Shown here: in pieces, positions 46,382-55,390 of the stretch | Layout: every line of letters starts with the position of its first letter | How positions within the stretch are numbered: the first letter of the stretch is position 1 | Assembly (NCBI RefSeq): GCF_021729885.1 | Contig: NZ_CP063401.1 | Location: 4,022,501 to 4,086,500, forward strand | Direction of reading: 5' to 3' | Length of the DNA: 64,000 bases | Source: Devosia sp. SL43 | Lineage (GTDB): Bacteria; Pseudomonadota; Alphaproteobacteria; Rhizobiales; Devosiaceae | Notes under the pieces: model-generated | What the model saw: only the letters and a program-made list of their open reading frames with translations | The model's database searches: none | Told to the model about the DNA's origin: nothing | Program-made: the position numbers and the translations under genes

Positions 46382-48400
46382 CTGGCCGAAACCGCTCCGA
46401 AACAACCTCTTGCGCTCACCCTTGGGGCGGCGGCGGTTACTCTTGCTGTCATTATCGGCGTTCTGGCTGGTCCAAACGTCGTCACCTGTTTCAACGCATC
46501 TGAAGGCATGGGCCAGTGCCTGCGCGGCAAGATGACCGATGCCGGCCTCATCCCGGCGCCCGCCACAGCGGTTGCTGCGCCTGAGGCTGAGCCCGCCGAA
46601 GAGGTTGCGGTCGTCACCCCGGAGCCTGCGACGTCAGCGGCAGATCCGGCGACCGATGTCGCCGCGCCCGCGCTGGACGTCACGCCGCCCGCGGCCGAAG
46701 TCCCCGAAAACCTTATTGCCGCGACCTTCGGCCTGCTGCGCGCCGAGCCCGATGGCTCCGTGGTCATCGCCGGTAGCGGTACACCCGGCACCGAGGTGGA
46801 AGTCTATTCCAACGGCTCCCTGCTCGGCAAAGCCACCGTCGAAACCACGGGCGATTGGGTTCTGGTTCCCGATGCGCCGCTGCCCGCAGGTGGTGTCGAA
46901 ATCACCCTGGGCGAAGCCGGCAAGACCGGTCGCGCCGCGGAATCCTTCGTCGTTGCCATCGCCGACGACAAGACCAGCCAGCCGCTCGTCGTTGCCAGCA
47001 CGCCCGGCGCCGCCAGTGAAGTCCTGCAGGGCCTCCAGCCACCGACTGCCGGCACCAGCACCGAAGTCGCCTCCGCCGAGCCCGCAACGCCGCCCGTGGC
47101 CGCTGATCCCGCAGCACCCGCCGAACCTGCTGAAACCCCTGCTGCCCCTGATGTAGCGCCGACCACGACGCCACCGGTTGAGGTTGCGCCCGTTGCGGAA
47201 CCCGCGCCGGTCGCTGCCGACCCAGCCTCCGCAGACCAGCCCGCTGTAGCGACGACCGAAACCAGTGCGTCGCCAGCAGAGCCGGCCAGAACGCCACCAG
47301 CCGAACCTGCTTCTGCTGATACCCCGGCCGAGCCAGTCGTCGCCACTGCGGAGGCTGCGCCGGTTGAGCCAAGCACAGCTGCCGCAGCGGACGCCACCGT
47401 GGCTGCCGTCGCGACACAGGTCACGCCAACCGTCGTGCTTGAAGGCACGCCACCCACCATCGACGCCATCGAGCTCGAGAGCGAAGAGACTTTCTTTGCC
47501 GGCGGAGGACCCGAAGGCGCCACCATGCGCCTCTATGTCGACGACATCTTTATTGCCGATGCCAAGGTCGAAGGCGGTCGTTGGCTGGTCGAGGCCGGCA
47601 AGGTGCTGACCAAGCCGTCGCAGCGCGTCCGCATCGATATGCTGCAACCCGACAGCGCCAAGGTCGCTTCGCGCGCCGAGGTCAACTTCGTCATCGAATT
47701 GCCAGTTGAAGAAGCGCCCATCGCTGTCGCCCAGGCTGAACCGACAGATCAGCCGGAACCCGCAACACCGGCGCCAGAGCCAGCAGCGGTCGAGCCCGCC
47801 GCCCCCGCACCAGAGCCTGCCGTTGCCGCACCTGCGCCGACCCCAGAGGCGCCAGCAGCAGAGTCTGCCACGACAGAGCCCGCCGCATCCGCGACGACGC
47901 CAGCTGAGCCAGCGCCTACCTCCGATAAGGCCGCAGAACCGGCGCTGCCGGAGTCCGAACCCATTGTCGTTGCTTCAGGCGACAAGGCGATTGAACCCGC
48001 AGCTGCGGCTCTCGACGCGACCATCAAACCGGATCAGGCCTCGGTCGCCGCTGCAACGCCAGAACCAACAACACCGGCCGAACCAGTGGTGACGGCGGAA
48101 GCGACACCGCCAGCCGATGATACTGCAGACGAACCTGCGCCGACGCCCGCCACCGAACCTGCGCCAGTCGCCGATGTGCCCACAATGGTCGCCGTCGCCA
48201 TCGGCGGGGCCGATGCTCAGCGCTTCGTCTCCGGCAAGGCCATCATCCGCCGCGGCGACAACCTCTGGACCATCGCCCGTCGTACCTATGGCGAGGGCAT
48301 CAAATACACCACGATCTACCAGGCCAATACCGGCCAGATCCGCGACCCCGACCGCATCTATCCCGGCCAGGTGTTTGATTTGCCGGAGGGCGCTAACTGA
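46382..48400 (+). CDS. Ala/Pro/Glu-rich membrane protein with C-terminal LysM domain
   Basis: A protein of about 672 residues. A hydrophobic N-terminal helix (LALTLGAAAVTLAVIIGVLAG) is followed by a short cysteine-bearing stretch, one Ig-like module (about residues 110-190), a long Ala/Pro/Glu low-complexity region, a second Ig-like module (about 352-442), another such region, and a LysM domain at about 617-669 (RRGDNLWTIARRTYGEG). The most likely start is CTG at 46382-46384, five bases after GGGAGG; the first ATG (46508) would lose the membrane helix. LysM binds peptidoglycan, so an envelope-spanning role is likely. Unrelated proteins could share the low-complexity regions. Confidence 0.85.
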   Translation: MAETAPKQPLALTLGAAAVTLAVIIGVLAGPNVVTCFNASEGMGQCLRGKMTDAGLIPAPATAVAAPEAEPAEEVAVVTPEPATSAADPATDVAAPALDVTPPAAEVPENLIAATFGLLRAEPDGSVVIAGSGTPGTEVEVYSNGSLLGKATVETTGDWVLVPDAPLPAGGVEITLGEAGKTGRAAESFVVAIADDKTSQPLVVASTPGAASEVLQGLQPPTAGTSTEVASAEPATPPVAADPAAPAEPAETPAAPDVAPTTTPPVEVAPVAEPAPVAADPASADQPAVATTETSASPAEPARTPPAEPASADTPAEPVVATAEAAPVEPSTAAAADATVAAVATQVTPTVVLEGTPPTIDAIELESEETFFAGGGPEGATMRLYVDDIFIADAKVEGGRWLVEAGKVLTKPSQRVRIDMLQPDSAKVASRAEVNFVIELPVEEAPIAVAQAEPTDQPEPATPAPEPAAVEPAAPAPEPAVAAPAPTPEAPAAESATTEPAASATTPAEPAPTSDKAAEPALPESEPIVVASGDKAIEPAAAALDATIKPDQASVAAATPEPTTPAEPVVTAEATPPADDTADEPAPTPATEPAPVADVPTMVAVAIGGADAQRFVSGKAIIRRGDNLWTIARRTYGEGIKYTTIYQANTGQIRDPDRIYPGQVFDLPEGAN

Positions 48401-48462
48401 TTTCGACTGTGAGTGGGCAAGATCGTGCTCTCCAATCACCCCCTCCCAGCCTTGATCGCTCA

Positions 48463-48483
48463 AATCGCTCCACTGGAGCGATT
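48463..48483. repeat. Palindrome shared with the hairpin at 42052-42076
   Basis: AATCGCTCC and GGAGCGATT flank ACT. The same arms appear in the 42052-42076 hairpin with loop GGT, so this looks like a dispersed palindromic element. Confidence 0.7.
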
Positions 48484-48504
48484 GTCCCTCCGGGCCGCTC
48501 CAAG

Positions 48505-48590
48505 CCCATCAAGGGGGAGGTGCAGTTCTGTGGGTTGAACTGCATCGAGCCACACGAGTGGAGCGACACCTCCCCCTGGAAGGGGGAGGT
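48505..48590. repeat. Nested inverted repeats of a dispersed CCTCCCCC element
   Basis: CCCATCAAGGGGGAGGTGC (48505-48523) is the exact reverse complement of 51306-51324. Within the block TGCAGTTC (48521-48528) pairs with GAACTGCA (48537-48544), and CACCTCCCCCT (48567-48577) pairs with AGGGGGAGGTG (48512-48522) as well as with AGGGGGAGGT (48581-48590). This is REP/MITE-like architecture. Confidence 0.75.
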
Positions 48591-49024
48591 AGTGCAGCTA
48601 GGCCCATAGGGCCGTAGCGAAACTAGGTGGGGGTGAAGCCATACACCGCTCCCTCGACTTATCCCTCTTATCCCCACCCCAAAATCCTCTGCCATAATCG
48701 TCCTATCACCCCACGCGGCGGCCTGCAGGCGAACAGTGGTGGGGTGGGTCGGGTGGGGACTTTGCCTTCTCCCACAGGTTCGCGTTTCGGCCGTGGGTTG
48801 CTATGACTTCCCGCCGCCGGAAACGTTCCAAAAACCGGCACCCCGAGACGGCTTCCGTCTCACTTTTTACTTTACCAGAGGCGAAAGCCGTCTCGGGGTC
48901 CGCCCTCGCTGCCCTCTTGGGCATGCGATCTGCGACAACCGCAACCCAGGCGGCGCTTCCGCGCGCCTAAACGCTGCACAACGCGGTCTGCCCATTGATT
49001 ATTGCCGCATTAGCCTCCATCTAT

Positions 49025-49040
49025 ATCGGCAGATACCGAT
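49025..49040 (+). promoter_or_regulatory. Candidate operator of the ArsR regulator
   Basis: ATCGG-N6-CCGAT is an inverted repeat ending 16 bases before the arsR ATG. Its location fits autoregulation by the downstream ArsR protein, but ArsR sites vary and this is only a candidate. Confidence 0.35.
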
Positions 49041-49056
49041 CAACACAGTCGAGCCC

Positions 49057-49377
49057 ATGCAAGACGACGATATTGCCACCATCATGCGGGCATTGGGCCA
49101 TCCGGTCCGCCTCAGCATCCTGCGCATCCTTGCCCGCCAGCAGCGGGGCGAATGTTGCTGCGCCGATGTCACCGAGGAACTGCCGCTGGCCCAGTCCACC
49201 GTCAGCCAGCACATCAAGGTGCTGCTCGATGCCGGGTTGATCGAGCGCAAGCCGCGCGGCACGCGCAATTGCTACATCGTCCAGCATGATCGTCTTGCCG
49301 CCCTGGGCAGCGCCTATTCGGGCATGCTCGCCGGCCTTGGTCCGGTCGCCCCGAAACTGGAAGCGGAAACCGCCTGA
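49057..49377 (+). CDS. ArsR-family transcriptional regulator
   Basis: A 106-residue winged-helix repressor (MRALGHPVRLSILRILARQQRGECCCADVTEELPLAQSTVSQHIKVLLDAGLIERKPRG). The ECCCAD cysteine cluster lies in the position of the ArsR/SmtB alpha3 metal site, so thiophilic metal or persulfide sensing is possible. ATG 49057 is chosen because the helix-turn-helix starts shortly after. Its stop overlaps the ABC exporter start (TGATG), which suggests that it controls that gene. Confidence 0.9.
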   Translation: MQDDDIATIMRALGHPVRLSILRILARQQRGECCCADVTEELPLAQSTVSQHIKVLLDAGLIERKPRGTRNCYIVQHDRLAALGSAYSGMLAGLGPVAPKLEAETA

Positions 49378-51272
49378 TGTCTTCAGACAGCGCTGAAAAG
49401 AAGCCGTCCGTTAACGCGGACGAGGGCTCTGTATTCGCCACGATCGCCAATCTGTGGACTTATATGTGGCCTGCCGATCGTCCGGATCTCCGCTTCCGCG
49501 TTGTCCTCGCCATTGGCGCGCTGCTGCTCAGCAAGGTCGCCACCACGCTCATTCCCTTTGCCTACAAGGGCATCATCGACAGCCTCGATGGCGCGACGCC
49601 CGAAAGCGCGGTGGTCATGGGCCTCGCGGTTCCCATCGTTCTCGTCATTGCCTATGTGCTCGGCAACATCATCGATGCCGGCTTCCAGCAATTGCGCGAC
49701 GTGCTGTTTGCCAGCGTGGGCCAGAACGCCGTGCGCAAACTCGCCCTGCGTACCTTCCATCACCTGCATCGCCTGTCGCTGCGCTTCCACCTGGCTAGGC
49801 GCACCGGTGGTCTCAGCCGCGTGATCGAGCGCGGCACCAAGGGCATCGAAACCATCGTGCGTTTCACGATGCTCAACATTGCCCCGACACTTGTCGAATT
49901 CGTCATCACCGCCGTCATCTTCGTCTGGATGTTCGGCATCACCTATCTCGGCGTTCTGGTGGTGATGATCTGGGGCTATCTCTACTTCACCATCAAGGCG
50001 TCGAACTGGCGGATTTCCATCCGCCGCGACATGAACAATTCCGATACCGACGCCAACGGCAAGGCCATCGACAGCCTGCTCAATTTCGAGACGGTGAAAT
50101 ACTTCGCCAACGAGAAGATGGAGGCCGAACGCTACGACGCCTCTATGGCAGGCTACGAGCGTTCCGCCATTCGCATCTGGACTTCGCTGGGCTTCCTCAA
50201 CTTCGGCCAGGCCCTCATCTTCTATGCCGGCTTCCTGATCATCGCCATCATGGCCATCGTAGGCGTGATGAACAACACGCTGACATTGGGCGACTTCGTC
50301 CTGCTCAACACCTTCCTGATGCAGATCTATCGACCGCTCAATTTCATCGGCTTCGTCTATCGTGAACTGCGCCAGGGCCTGACCGACATCGAGGAGATGT
50401 TCAAGCTGCTCGACCAGAATCCCGAGGTGGAGGACGCTCCCGATGCCAAGCCATTGGCCATATCTGGCCCGGTAATCCGCTTCGACAACGTCACCTTCCA
50501 CTACGATCCCGATCGCTCCATTCTCAAGGGCGTCAGCTTCGAAGTGCCGGCCGGCAAGACTGTGGCCATCGTCGGCCCCACTGGCGCCGGCAAGTCCACC
50601 ATCTCGCGGCTACTCTATCGCTTCTACGATGTCACCGGCGGCTCGATCACCATCGACGGTCAGGATCTCCGCGCCATCACACAGGAAAGCCTGCGCTCGG
50701 CCATCGGCATGGTCCCGCAGGATACCGTGCTGTTCAACGACAGCATCGGTTACAACATCGAATACGGTCGCCCCGGCGCCACTCCGGAAGAGGTTCGCGC
50801 AGCCGCCGCCATGGCCCAGGTCGGCCCCTTCATCGAAACCCTGCCCAAGGGCTATGATACACCCGTCGGCGAACGCGGCCTGAAGCTCTCCGGCGGCGAA
50901 AAGCAACGCGTCGCCATCGCCCGCACCATCCTCAAGGCCCCGTCCATCCTCATCCTGGACGAGGCGACTTCGGCGCTCGACACCAAGACTGAACGCGACA
51001 TCCAGTCGGCCCTCGACGTGGTTTCGGCCAACCGCACCACCGTGGTCATCGCCCACCGCCTGTCGACGGTCGTCAATGCCGACGAAATCCTGGTCCTGCG
51101 CGAAGGCGTCATCGCCGAACGCGGCAACCACGTCGCGCTCCTGGCCCATGACGGCCTCTACGCCCAGATGTGGAACCGCCAGCGCGAAGCCACCGAAGCC
51201 GAAGAAAAACTCCTCCAGACCGCCAACGACCCCGACGGCTTCGTCAAACGCGGTTTGCCGGCGGCGGAGTAG
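49377..51272 (+). CDS. Atm1-type ABC exporter (heavy-metal/thiol transport)
   Basis: A 631-residue half-transporter with about six membrane helices followed by an ATPase domain. Walker A is GPTGAGKST, the signature is LSGGEKQRVAIARTILKAP, and Walker B/D-loop is ILILDEATSALD. The layout and segments such as RGTKGIETIVRF and NFETVKYFANE are typical of Atm1/HMT1, which export glutathione-conjugated metals or persulfides. Its coupling to ArsR suggests induction by metal or sulfur stress. It is homodimeric by inference. Confidence 0.93.
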   Translation: MSSDSAEKKPSVNADEGSVFATIANLWTYMWPADRPDLRFRVVLAIGALLLSKVATTLIPFAYKGIIDSLDGATPESAVVMGLAVPIVLVIAYVLGNIIDAGFQQLRDVLFASVGQNAVRKLALRTFHHLHRLSLRFHLARRTGGLSRVIERGTKGIETIVRFTMLNIAPTLVEFVITAVIFVWMFGITYLGVLVVMIWGYLYFTIKASNWRISIRRDMNNSDTDANGKAIDSLLNFETVKYFANEKMEAERYDASMAGYERSAIRIWTSLGFLNFGQALIFYAGFLIIAIMAIVGVMNNTLTLGDFVLLNTFLMQIYRPLNFIGFVYRELRQGLTDIEEMFKLLDQNPEVEDAPDAKPLAISGPVIRFDNVTFHYDPDRSILKGVSFEVPAGKTVAIVGPTGAGKSTISRLLYRFYDVTGGSITIDGQDLRAITQESLRSAIGMVPQDTVLFNDSIGYNIEYGRPGATPEEVRAAAAMAQVGPFIETLPKGYDTPVGERGLKLSGGEKQRVAIARTILKAPSILILDEATSALDTKTERDIQSALDVVSANRTTVVIAHRLSTVVNADEILVLREGVIAERGNHVALLAHDGLYAQMWNRQREATEAEEKLLQTANDPDGFVKRGLPAAE

Positions 51273-51306
51273 GGCCCAGGCACGAGCTCGCCTATGCACC
51301 GGCCGG

Positions 51307-51330
51307 CACCTCCCCCTTGATGGGGGAGGG
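51307..51330. repeat. CCTCCCCC palindrome, copy of the 48505 element
   Basis: CCTCCCCC (51309-51316) pairs with GGGGGAGG (51322-51329) around TTGAT. The 19 bases at 51306-51324 match 48505-48523 exactly in reverse orientation. Confidence 0.75.
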
Positions 51331-51481
51331 TGGTAGGGGGTGCGGAAACCCCGGCCCTTGTGTTCAAGTCATCGGTGCCCGGTAGCCAAGACTTATCCCC
51401 GCGTCTTCGACCCGCGCTATGCTTGACCCGAACCAGTCTCGTCATCTGGACGAGCCTCCCTCACTAGGTCAGGTTACGCCA

Positions 51482-51961
51482 ATGACGCCCAGCACCATCA
51501 CCATCGTCCCGGCGACCGCCGACCAGAAGCCGCTGATCGCCAACCTGATTCAGCTCTATCTCTACGACATGACCGAAAGCATGCCGTTCCCGGTCGGTGC
51601 CGACGGTTGCTTCGAATACGACTTCCTCGACCGCTTCTGGCAGTTCCCCTATCTGATCTATTCAAACGACGAGATTGCTGGCTTCGCCCTTGTCATCGAC
51701 GAGTGCCCCCTGACCGAGCGGAGGTCATGCTGGTTCATGGCCGAGTTCTTCGTACTCAAGGCCTATCGCCGCAGTGGCGTAGGGCAGGCGGCGCTCTCGG
51801 CGATTACGGCGAACCATCCCGGCGATTGGCACATTGGCGTGCCCGAAGACAATCGGCCCGCCCAAGCGTTCTGGGGCAGGGCCTTGGCGCCCTATACACC
51901 CGAGAGTAGGCATATATCATTCGACGGGGCCGACTGGCGGCTCAACGCATTTGCTGTCTAG
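51482..51961 (+). CDS. GNAT-family N-acetyltransferase
   Basis: A 159-residue acetyltransferase with the acetyl-CoA loop EFFVLKAYRRSGVGQAALSAI and a C-terminal GVPEDNRPAQAFWGRAL. The acceptor substrate is unknown. I chose ATG 51482 (MTPSTITIVPAT); an ATG at 51419 would add a 21-residue leader lying in the intergenic repeat zone. It is followed by a hairpin that also ends the RND operon. Confidence 0.88.
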   Translation: MTPSTITIVPATADQKPLIANLIQLYLYDMTESMPFPVGADGCFEYDFLDRFWQFPYLIYSNDEIAGFALVIDECPLTERRSCWFMAEFFVLKAYRRSGVGQAALSAITANHPGDWHIGVPEDNRPAQAFWGRALAPYTPESRHISFDGADWRLNAFAV

Positions 51962-51970
51962 CGGCGAAAA

Positions 51971-52000
51971 ACAAAGGGGCCCGCATCGCTGCGGGCCCCT
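51971..52000 (-). terminator. Intrinsic terminator of the RND efflux operon
   Basis: AGGGGCCCGC (51975-51984) pairs with GCGGGCCCCT (51991-52000). On the minus strand the stem is followed by TTGTTTTT. It lies between the convergent ends of the GNAT and RND genes and may act on both. Confidence 0.78.
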
Positions 52001-52020
52001 CGCAATTCAATAATCGCTGT

Positions 52021-55000
52021 CTACTCGGCCGCTTCAGGTCGATCCGGACGGCTGACCACGGTCACGCCGTTCTTTTCCTTCTCCACCAGGCCCTCGTCCT
52101 TGCTGACGATATAGCGCTTGGCCCCATCGGCATCGGCAGGAATTTCCACGGCCATGCCGTCGAAGCCGGCCGGAGCCGCCATTGCTGTCTGCCGGCCACG
52201 ACCAGTGACGAAGCGGCCCAGGCGAGCGAACTGATGCCCGACCCACTTGATCTGCTTCCACAGCACATTGGGCGCCACCACCATCACCGGCACCATGACC
52301 AGTGTCAGCGCGGTGGAGACGAACAGGCCCGACACCAAGGCTGCCGACAGGTGGATAAACCACGACCCGGCAATGCCACCCACCACGATTTCGCGGCGGA
52401 TGAAGTCGAACTCGACATTCAGCGCCATCGGGATAACGCCCAGCGCTGTCACCGTTGCGGTGAGCAGCACCGGCCGAACGCGCTGGCTGATGGTGATCAG
52501 CATGGCCTTGACCGGCTCGACATGCTCGTCGCGTTGGTAGTGGTTGTAGGTGTCGATCAGCACGATGCCGTTCTTCACCACGATACCGGCCAGCGCCACG
52601 ATACCCAGCCCGGTCATGATCGCCGAGAAGCTCATCCCGGTGACGACCATGCCCAGCATGACGCCGGCGATCGACATCACCACCGTCATCAGCGTCACGA
52701 TCACCTGATAGAAGCTGTTATACTCGATCAGCAGGATACCGGCGATCAGCGCCAGGGCGACAAACAGCGCCGAGACGATGAAGGCATTGGTGTCGTCGAC
52801 CTGTTCGGCCGCACCGCCATAGACGATCTCCACGCTCGATGGCCATTCCTGGGTCGCCTGCCAAGCCTTGATCTCCTCGATCTTGGCGTCGGAGGTAACC
52901 GCTTCGCCGGCCGCATTGGTCGGGTTGAGGTTGGCGGCCACGGTCATGGCGTAAACGCCGTTGCGACGCGAGATATTGGCCACCTTCGGCACGGCGGTAC
53001 GCTCGATGAAGTTCGAGACGGGGACCAGCCCCTGCGGGGTGACGATACGCAGGCTGTCGAGCGCGTCAAATGTGCGCTCGCCTTCCGGCAGGCGAACGCG
53101 GATATCGAGTTCGTCGCCACCATCGTCCGGCCGGTAGCTGCCGAGCTTCACGCCCGACGTTACGAGCTGCACATATGGGCTGAGTTCACGCACGCCGATG
53201 CCATACTTGGCAGCGGCTTCACGGTCGATCGTGATCTGCCAGTCGATGCCGGGGGCAGGGCGCCCGTCTTCAATGTCGATCGTGTCGCCCAGATCGTTCT
53301 CGATATAGTCGCGCAGCTTGGCAACCGCCGGAGCGATATCGTCATAGATGGTGCCTTCGACGCGCAGGTTGATGGCCTTGCCTGCCGGCGGGCCGTTCTC
53401 CTGGGCGGCGATCTGCACGTCGAGCCCCGAAATGCCCTTCACCCGGTCACGGATATTCTGGAAGATCTCGGCAGCCTTGACGCGGTCGTTATAGGGCAGT
53501 AGTTGCAGATTGAACGAGCCGATGGTGTCCGGCGGACCACCCGAGCTCATCGTATCGCCACCACCGCCGAAGCTCATGATGACGTCCTGGATGCCTTCGA
53601 CCTGCAGGATCTCGTTTTCGACTTCGACCAGCATGTCGCGGATCTCGATCGGCGAATAGTTGCCGCGCGTGATCACATTGACGGTGCCGAACTCGGGCTC
53701 GGAGGCTGGGAAAGCCTCTGTGCCGGTCGGGTTCATGATGTAGGCGGCAAACATCAGCACCACCAGTGTGAAACCGACGCCCAGCGTCAGGATCGGCTGG
53801 TGGATCAGGTGCTCCATGGTCCGCACATAGAAACCCGTCACGCCGCCGACCTTCTTGGGGTCGAACTTGTCGGCATACATGACAATGTCGGCGGCTTCCT
53901 TCTGCTTGGGATCCACATGGGTGGAGGCAATGAAGGCGCCGATGATGGGCATGAAGATGAGCGCCGAGACCAGCGAGGCGCACATCACCACGATCACGAT
54001 GATCGGCAGGTAGCTCATGAACTTGCCGATAATGCCCGGCCAGAACAGCAGCGGGATAAACGCGCCCAGCGTGGTGAAGGTGGCCGAAACCACCGGCACG
54101 AACATCTTGCGCGCCGCCAGGATGAAGGCCTCCTTCTTGGAGACGCCCTCCATCAGCTTTCGCTCGGCATATTCCACCACCACGATCGGATCGTCGACGA
54201 GCACGCCCACCGCCAGCACGAGGCCGAACATGATCATCATGTTGATGGTCATGCCCATCATCTGCACGACGAGGAACGCGATCATGAACGAGATCGGGAT
54301 CGACATGCCGATCATGATGGCCGGGCGCACGCCCAGTGTGGCGATACAGGTGATCAGCACCAGCGCCACGGCGGTCAGCACGGCGGCTTCGAGCGAACGG
54401 AACAGACCCTTGGTCGAGTCCGCCTGGTCGATCAGGAAGCTGGTCTCGATACCCTGCGGCCAACCCGCTGTGAATTCGTCTGTCACGCGGCGAACGTCGT
54501 CGGACACCGTGATGACGTTGGTGCCGAGCTTCTTGATCACGCCCAGCGTAATGGCCGGCTGGCCGTTCACATGGGAGTACGACGTCGCATCTTCGAATGT
54601 CCGGGTGATCGTCGCAACATCGCCAAATGTCACCACGGTATCGCCGGAGGTCTTGAGTGGCAGCGAGTAGACGTCTTGCGCGTTCTTGATCAGGCCGGGG
54701 ACTTCGACGTTGAACGAGCCTTGGCCGCTGTCGAGCGTGCCGCCCGGCACGACCATGTTGTTCTTCGCCAGTGCGTCGAACAGTTCGGCGGCGGTCAGGT
54801 TGTAGGCTTCCAGCCGGTTGAGATCGATCGTGACTTCGAGCACTTCCTCGCGCGAACCGCTGAGGGTCACGCTCTGCACGTCGCCCATAGTCTCCAGTTC
54901 TTCCTGCAGGTCCTTGGCGCGGTTGACGAGCTCACGCTCCGGCACCGTGCCATAGACCGCCACAGAAATGGTCGGCATGTCGCTGAACGAGATTTCCGTC

Positions 55001-55386
55001 ACGGTCGGCTCGGTCGCGTCGTCCGGCAGCTCGGAGGTAACGCCGTCCATGGCGGCACGGATATCGCTGAGGGCGGCATCCTTGTCGGCATTGACGTTGA
55101 ACTCGAGAAACACCGACGCGTGACCAGTGGTCGACGTCGCAGTATAGTTTTCTAGTCCGTCGAGTTCCTTGATCCGGTCCTCGATGGGCTTGGCCAGCAA
55201 CTGCTCGGCGTCACGCGGCGACACCCCGGTCTGGCTGACCGAAATGTAGAAATACGGGATGTCGATCGCCGGGAAGCTTTCCTTGGGCAGCGACTGGTAG
55301 GCGGCAAAGCCGGCCCCCAGCAGGAGCACCATGACGGTCAGAACGACACGTGGCATTCGCAGGATTCGTTCGATCAAGTCCAGCAT
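52021..55386 (-). CDS. RND efflux pump inner-membrane transporter
   Basis: A 1121-residue AcrB-type proton antiporter with the usual two repeats of six membrane helices and two large periplasmic domains. Family segments include LIERILRMPRVVLTVMVLLLG at the start, SVSQTGVSPRDAEQLLAKPIE, and VGVLVDDPIVVVEYAERKLMEG in helix 4, where one aspartate of the proton-relay pair is seen. The C-terminal tail after about residue 1030 is longer than in AcrB. The substrate is unknown. It follows its adaptor gene by four bases, and a PadR regulator lies upstream. Confidence 0.94.
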   Translation of the reverse strand: MLDLIERILRMPRVVLTVMVLLLGAGFAAYQSLPKESFPAIDIPYFYISVSQTGVSPRDAEQLLAKPIEDRIKELDGLENYTATSTTGHASVFLEFNVNADKDAALSDIRAAMDGVTSELPDDATEPTVTEISFSDMPTISVAVYGTVPERELVNRAKDLQEELETMGDVQSVTLSGSREEVLEVTIDLNRLEAYNLTAAELFDALAKNNMVVPGGTLDSGQGSFNVEVPGLIKNAQDVYSLPLKTSGDTVVTFGDVATITRTFEDATSYSHVNGQPAITLGVIKKLGTNVITVSDDVRRVTDEFTAGWPQGIETSFLIDQADSTKGLFRSLEAAVLTAVALVLITCIATLGVRPAIMIGMSIPISFMIAFLVVQMMGMTINMMIMFGLVLAVGVLVDDPIVVVEYAERKLMEGVSKKEAFILAARKMFVPVVSATFTTLGAFIPLLFWPGIIGKFMSYLPIIVIVVMCASLVSALIFMPIIGAFIASTHVDPKQKEAADIVMYADKFDPKKVGGVTGFYVRTMEHLIHQPILTLGVGFTLVVLMFAAYIMNPTGTEAFPASEPEFGTVNVITRGNYSPIEIRDMLVEVENEILQVEGIQDVIMSFGGGGDTMSSGGPPDTIGSFNLQLLPYNDRVKAAEIFQNIRDRVKGISGLDVQIAAQENGPPAGKAINLRVEGTIYDDIAPAVAKLRDYIENDLGDTIDIEDGRPAPGIDWQITIDREAAAKYGIGVRELSPYVQLVTSGVKLGSYRPDDGGDELDIRVRLPEGERTFDALDSLRIVTPQGLVPVSNFIERTAVPKVANISRRNGVYAMTVAANLNPTNAAGEAVTSDAKIEEIKAWQATQEWPSSVEIVYGGAAEQVDDTNAFIVSALFVALALIAGILLIEYNSFYQVIVTLMTVVMSIAGVMLGMVVTGMSFSAIMTGLGIVALAGIVVKNGIVLIDTYNHYQRDEHVEPVKAMLITISQRVRPVLLTATVTALGVIPMALNVEFDFIRREIVVGGIAGSWFIHLSAALVSGLFVSTALTLVMVPVMVVAPNVLWKQIKWVGHQFARLGRFVTGRGRQTAMAAPAGFDGMAVEIPADADGAKRYIVSKDEGLVEKEKNGVTVVSRPDRPEAAE

Positions 55387-55390
55387 CGTG

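Larger units (their letters stand above)
48401..49056. other. Palindrome-rich intergenic region
   Basis: No gene is seen in about 650 bases. The first third carries several inverted repeats (described separately), the middle is C/T-rich, and the last part is the probable promoter of the ArsR gene. An open frame runs through much of it into arsR but lacks a ribosome site and coding character before 49057. Confidence 0.6.

Noticed and set aside
46508..48400. Start of the LysM protein at the first ATG
   Set aside because: This would discard the preceding hydrophobic helix that is preserved in frame and follows a strong ribosome site.
53503..55155. A 550-codon plus-strand open frame opposite the RND pump
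   Set aside because: Composition (very high His, Arg, Asp and Gln) is typical of antisense frames of high-GC genes, and the RND motifs are on the minus strand.
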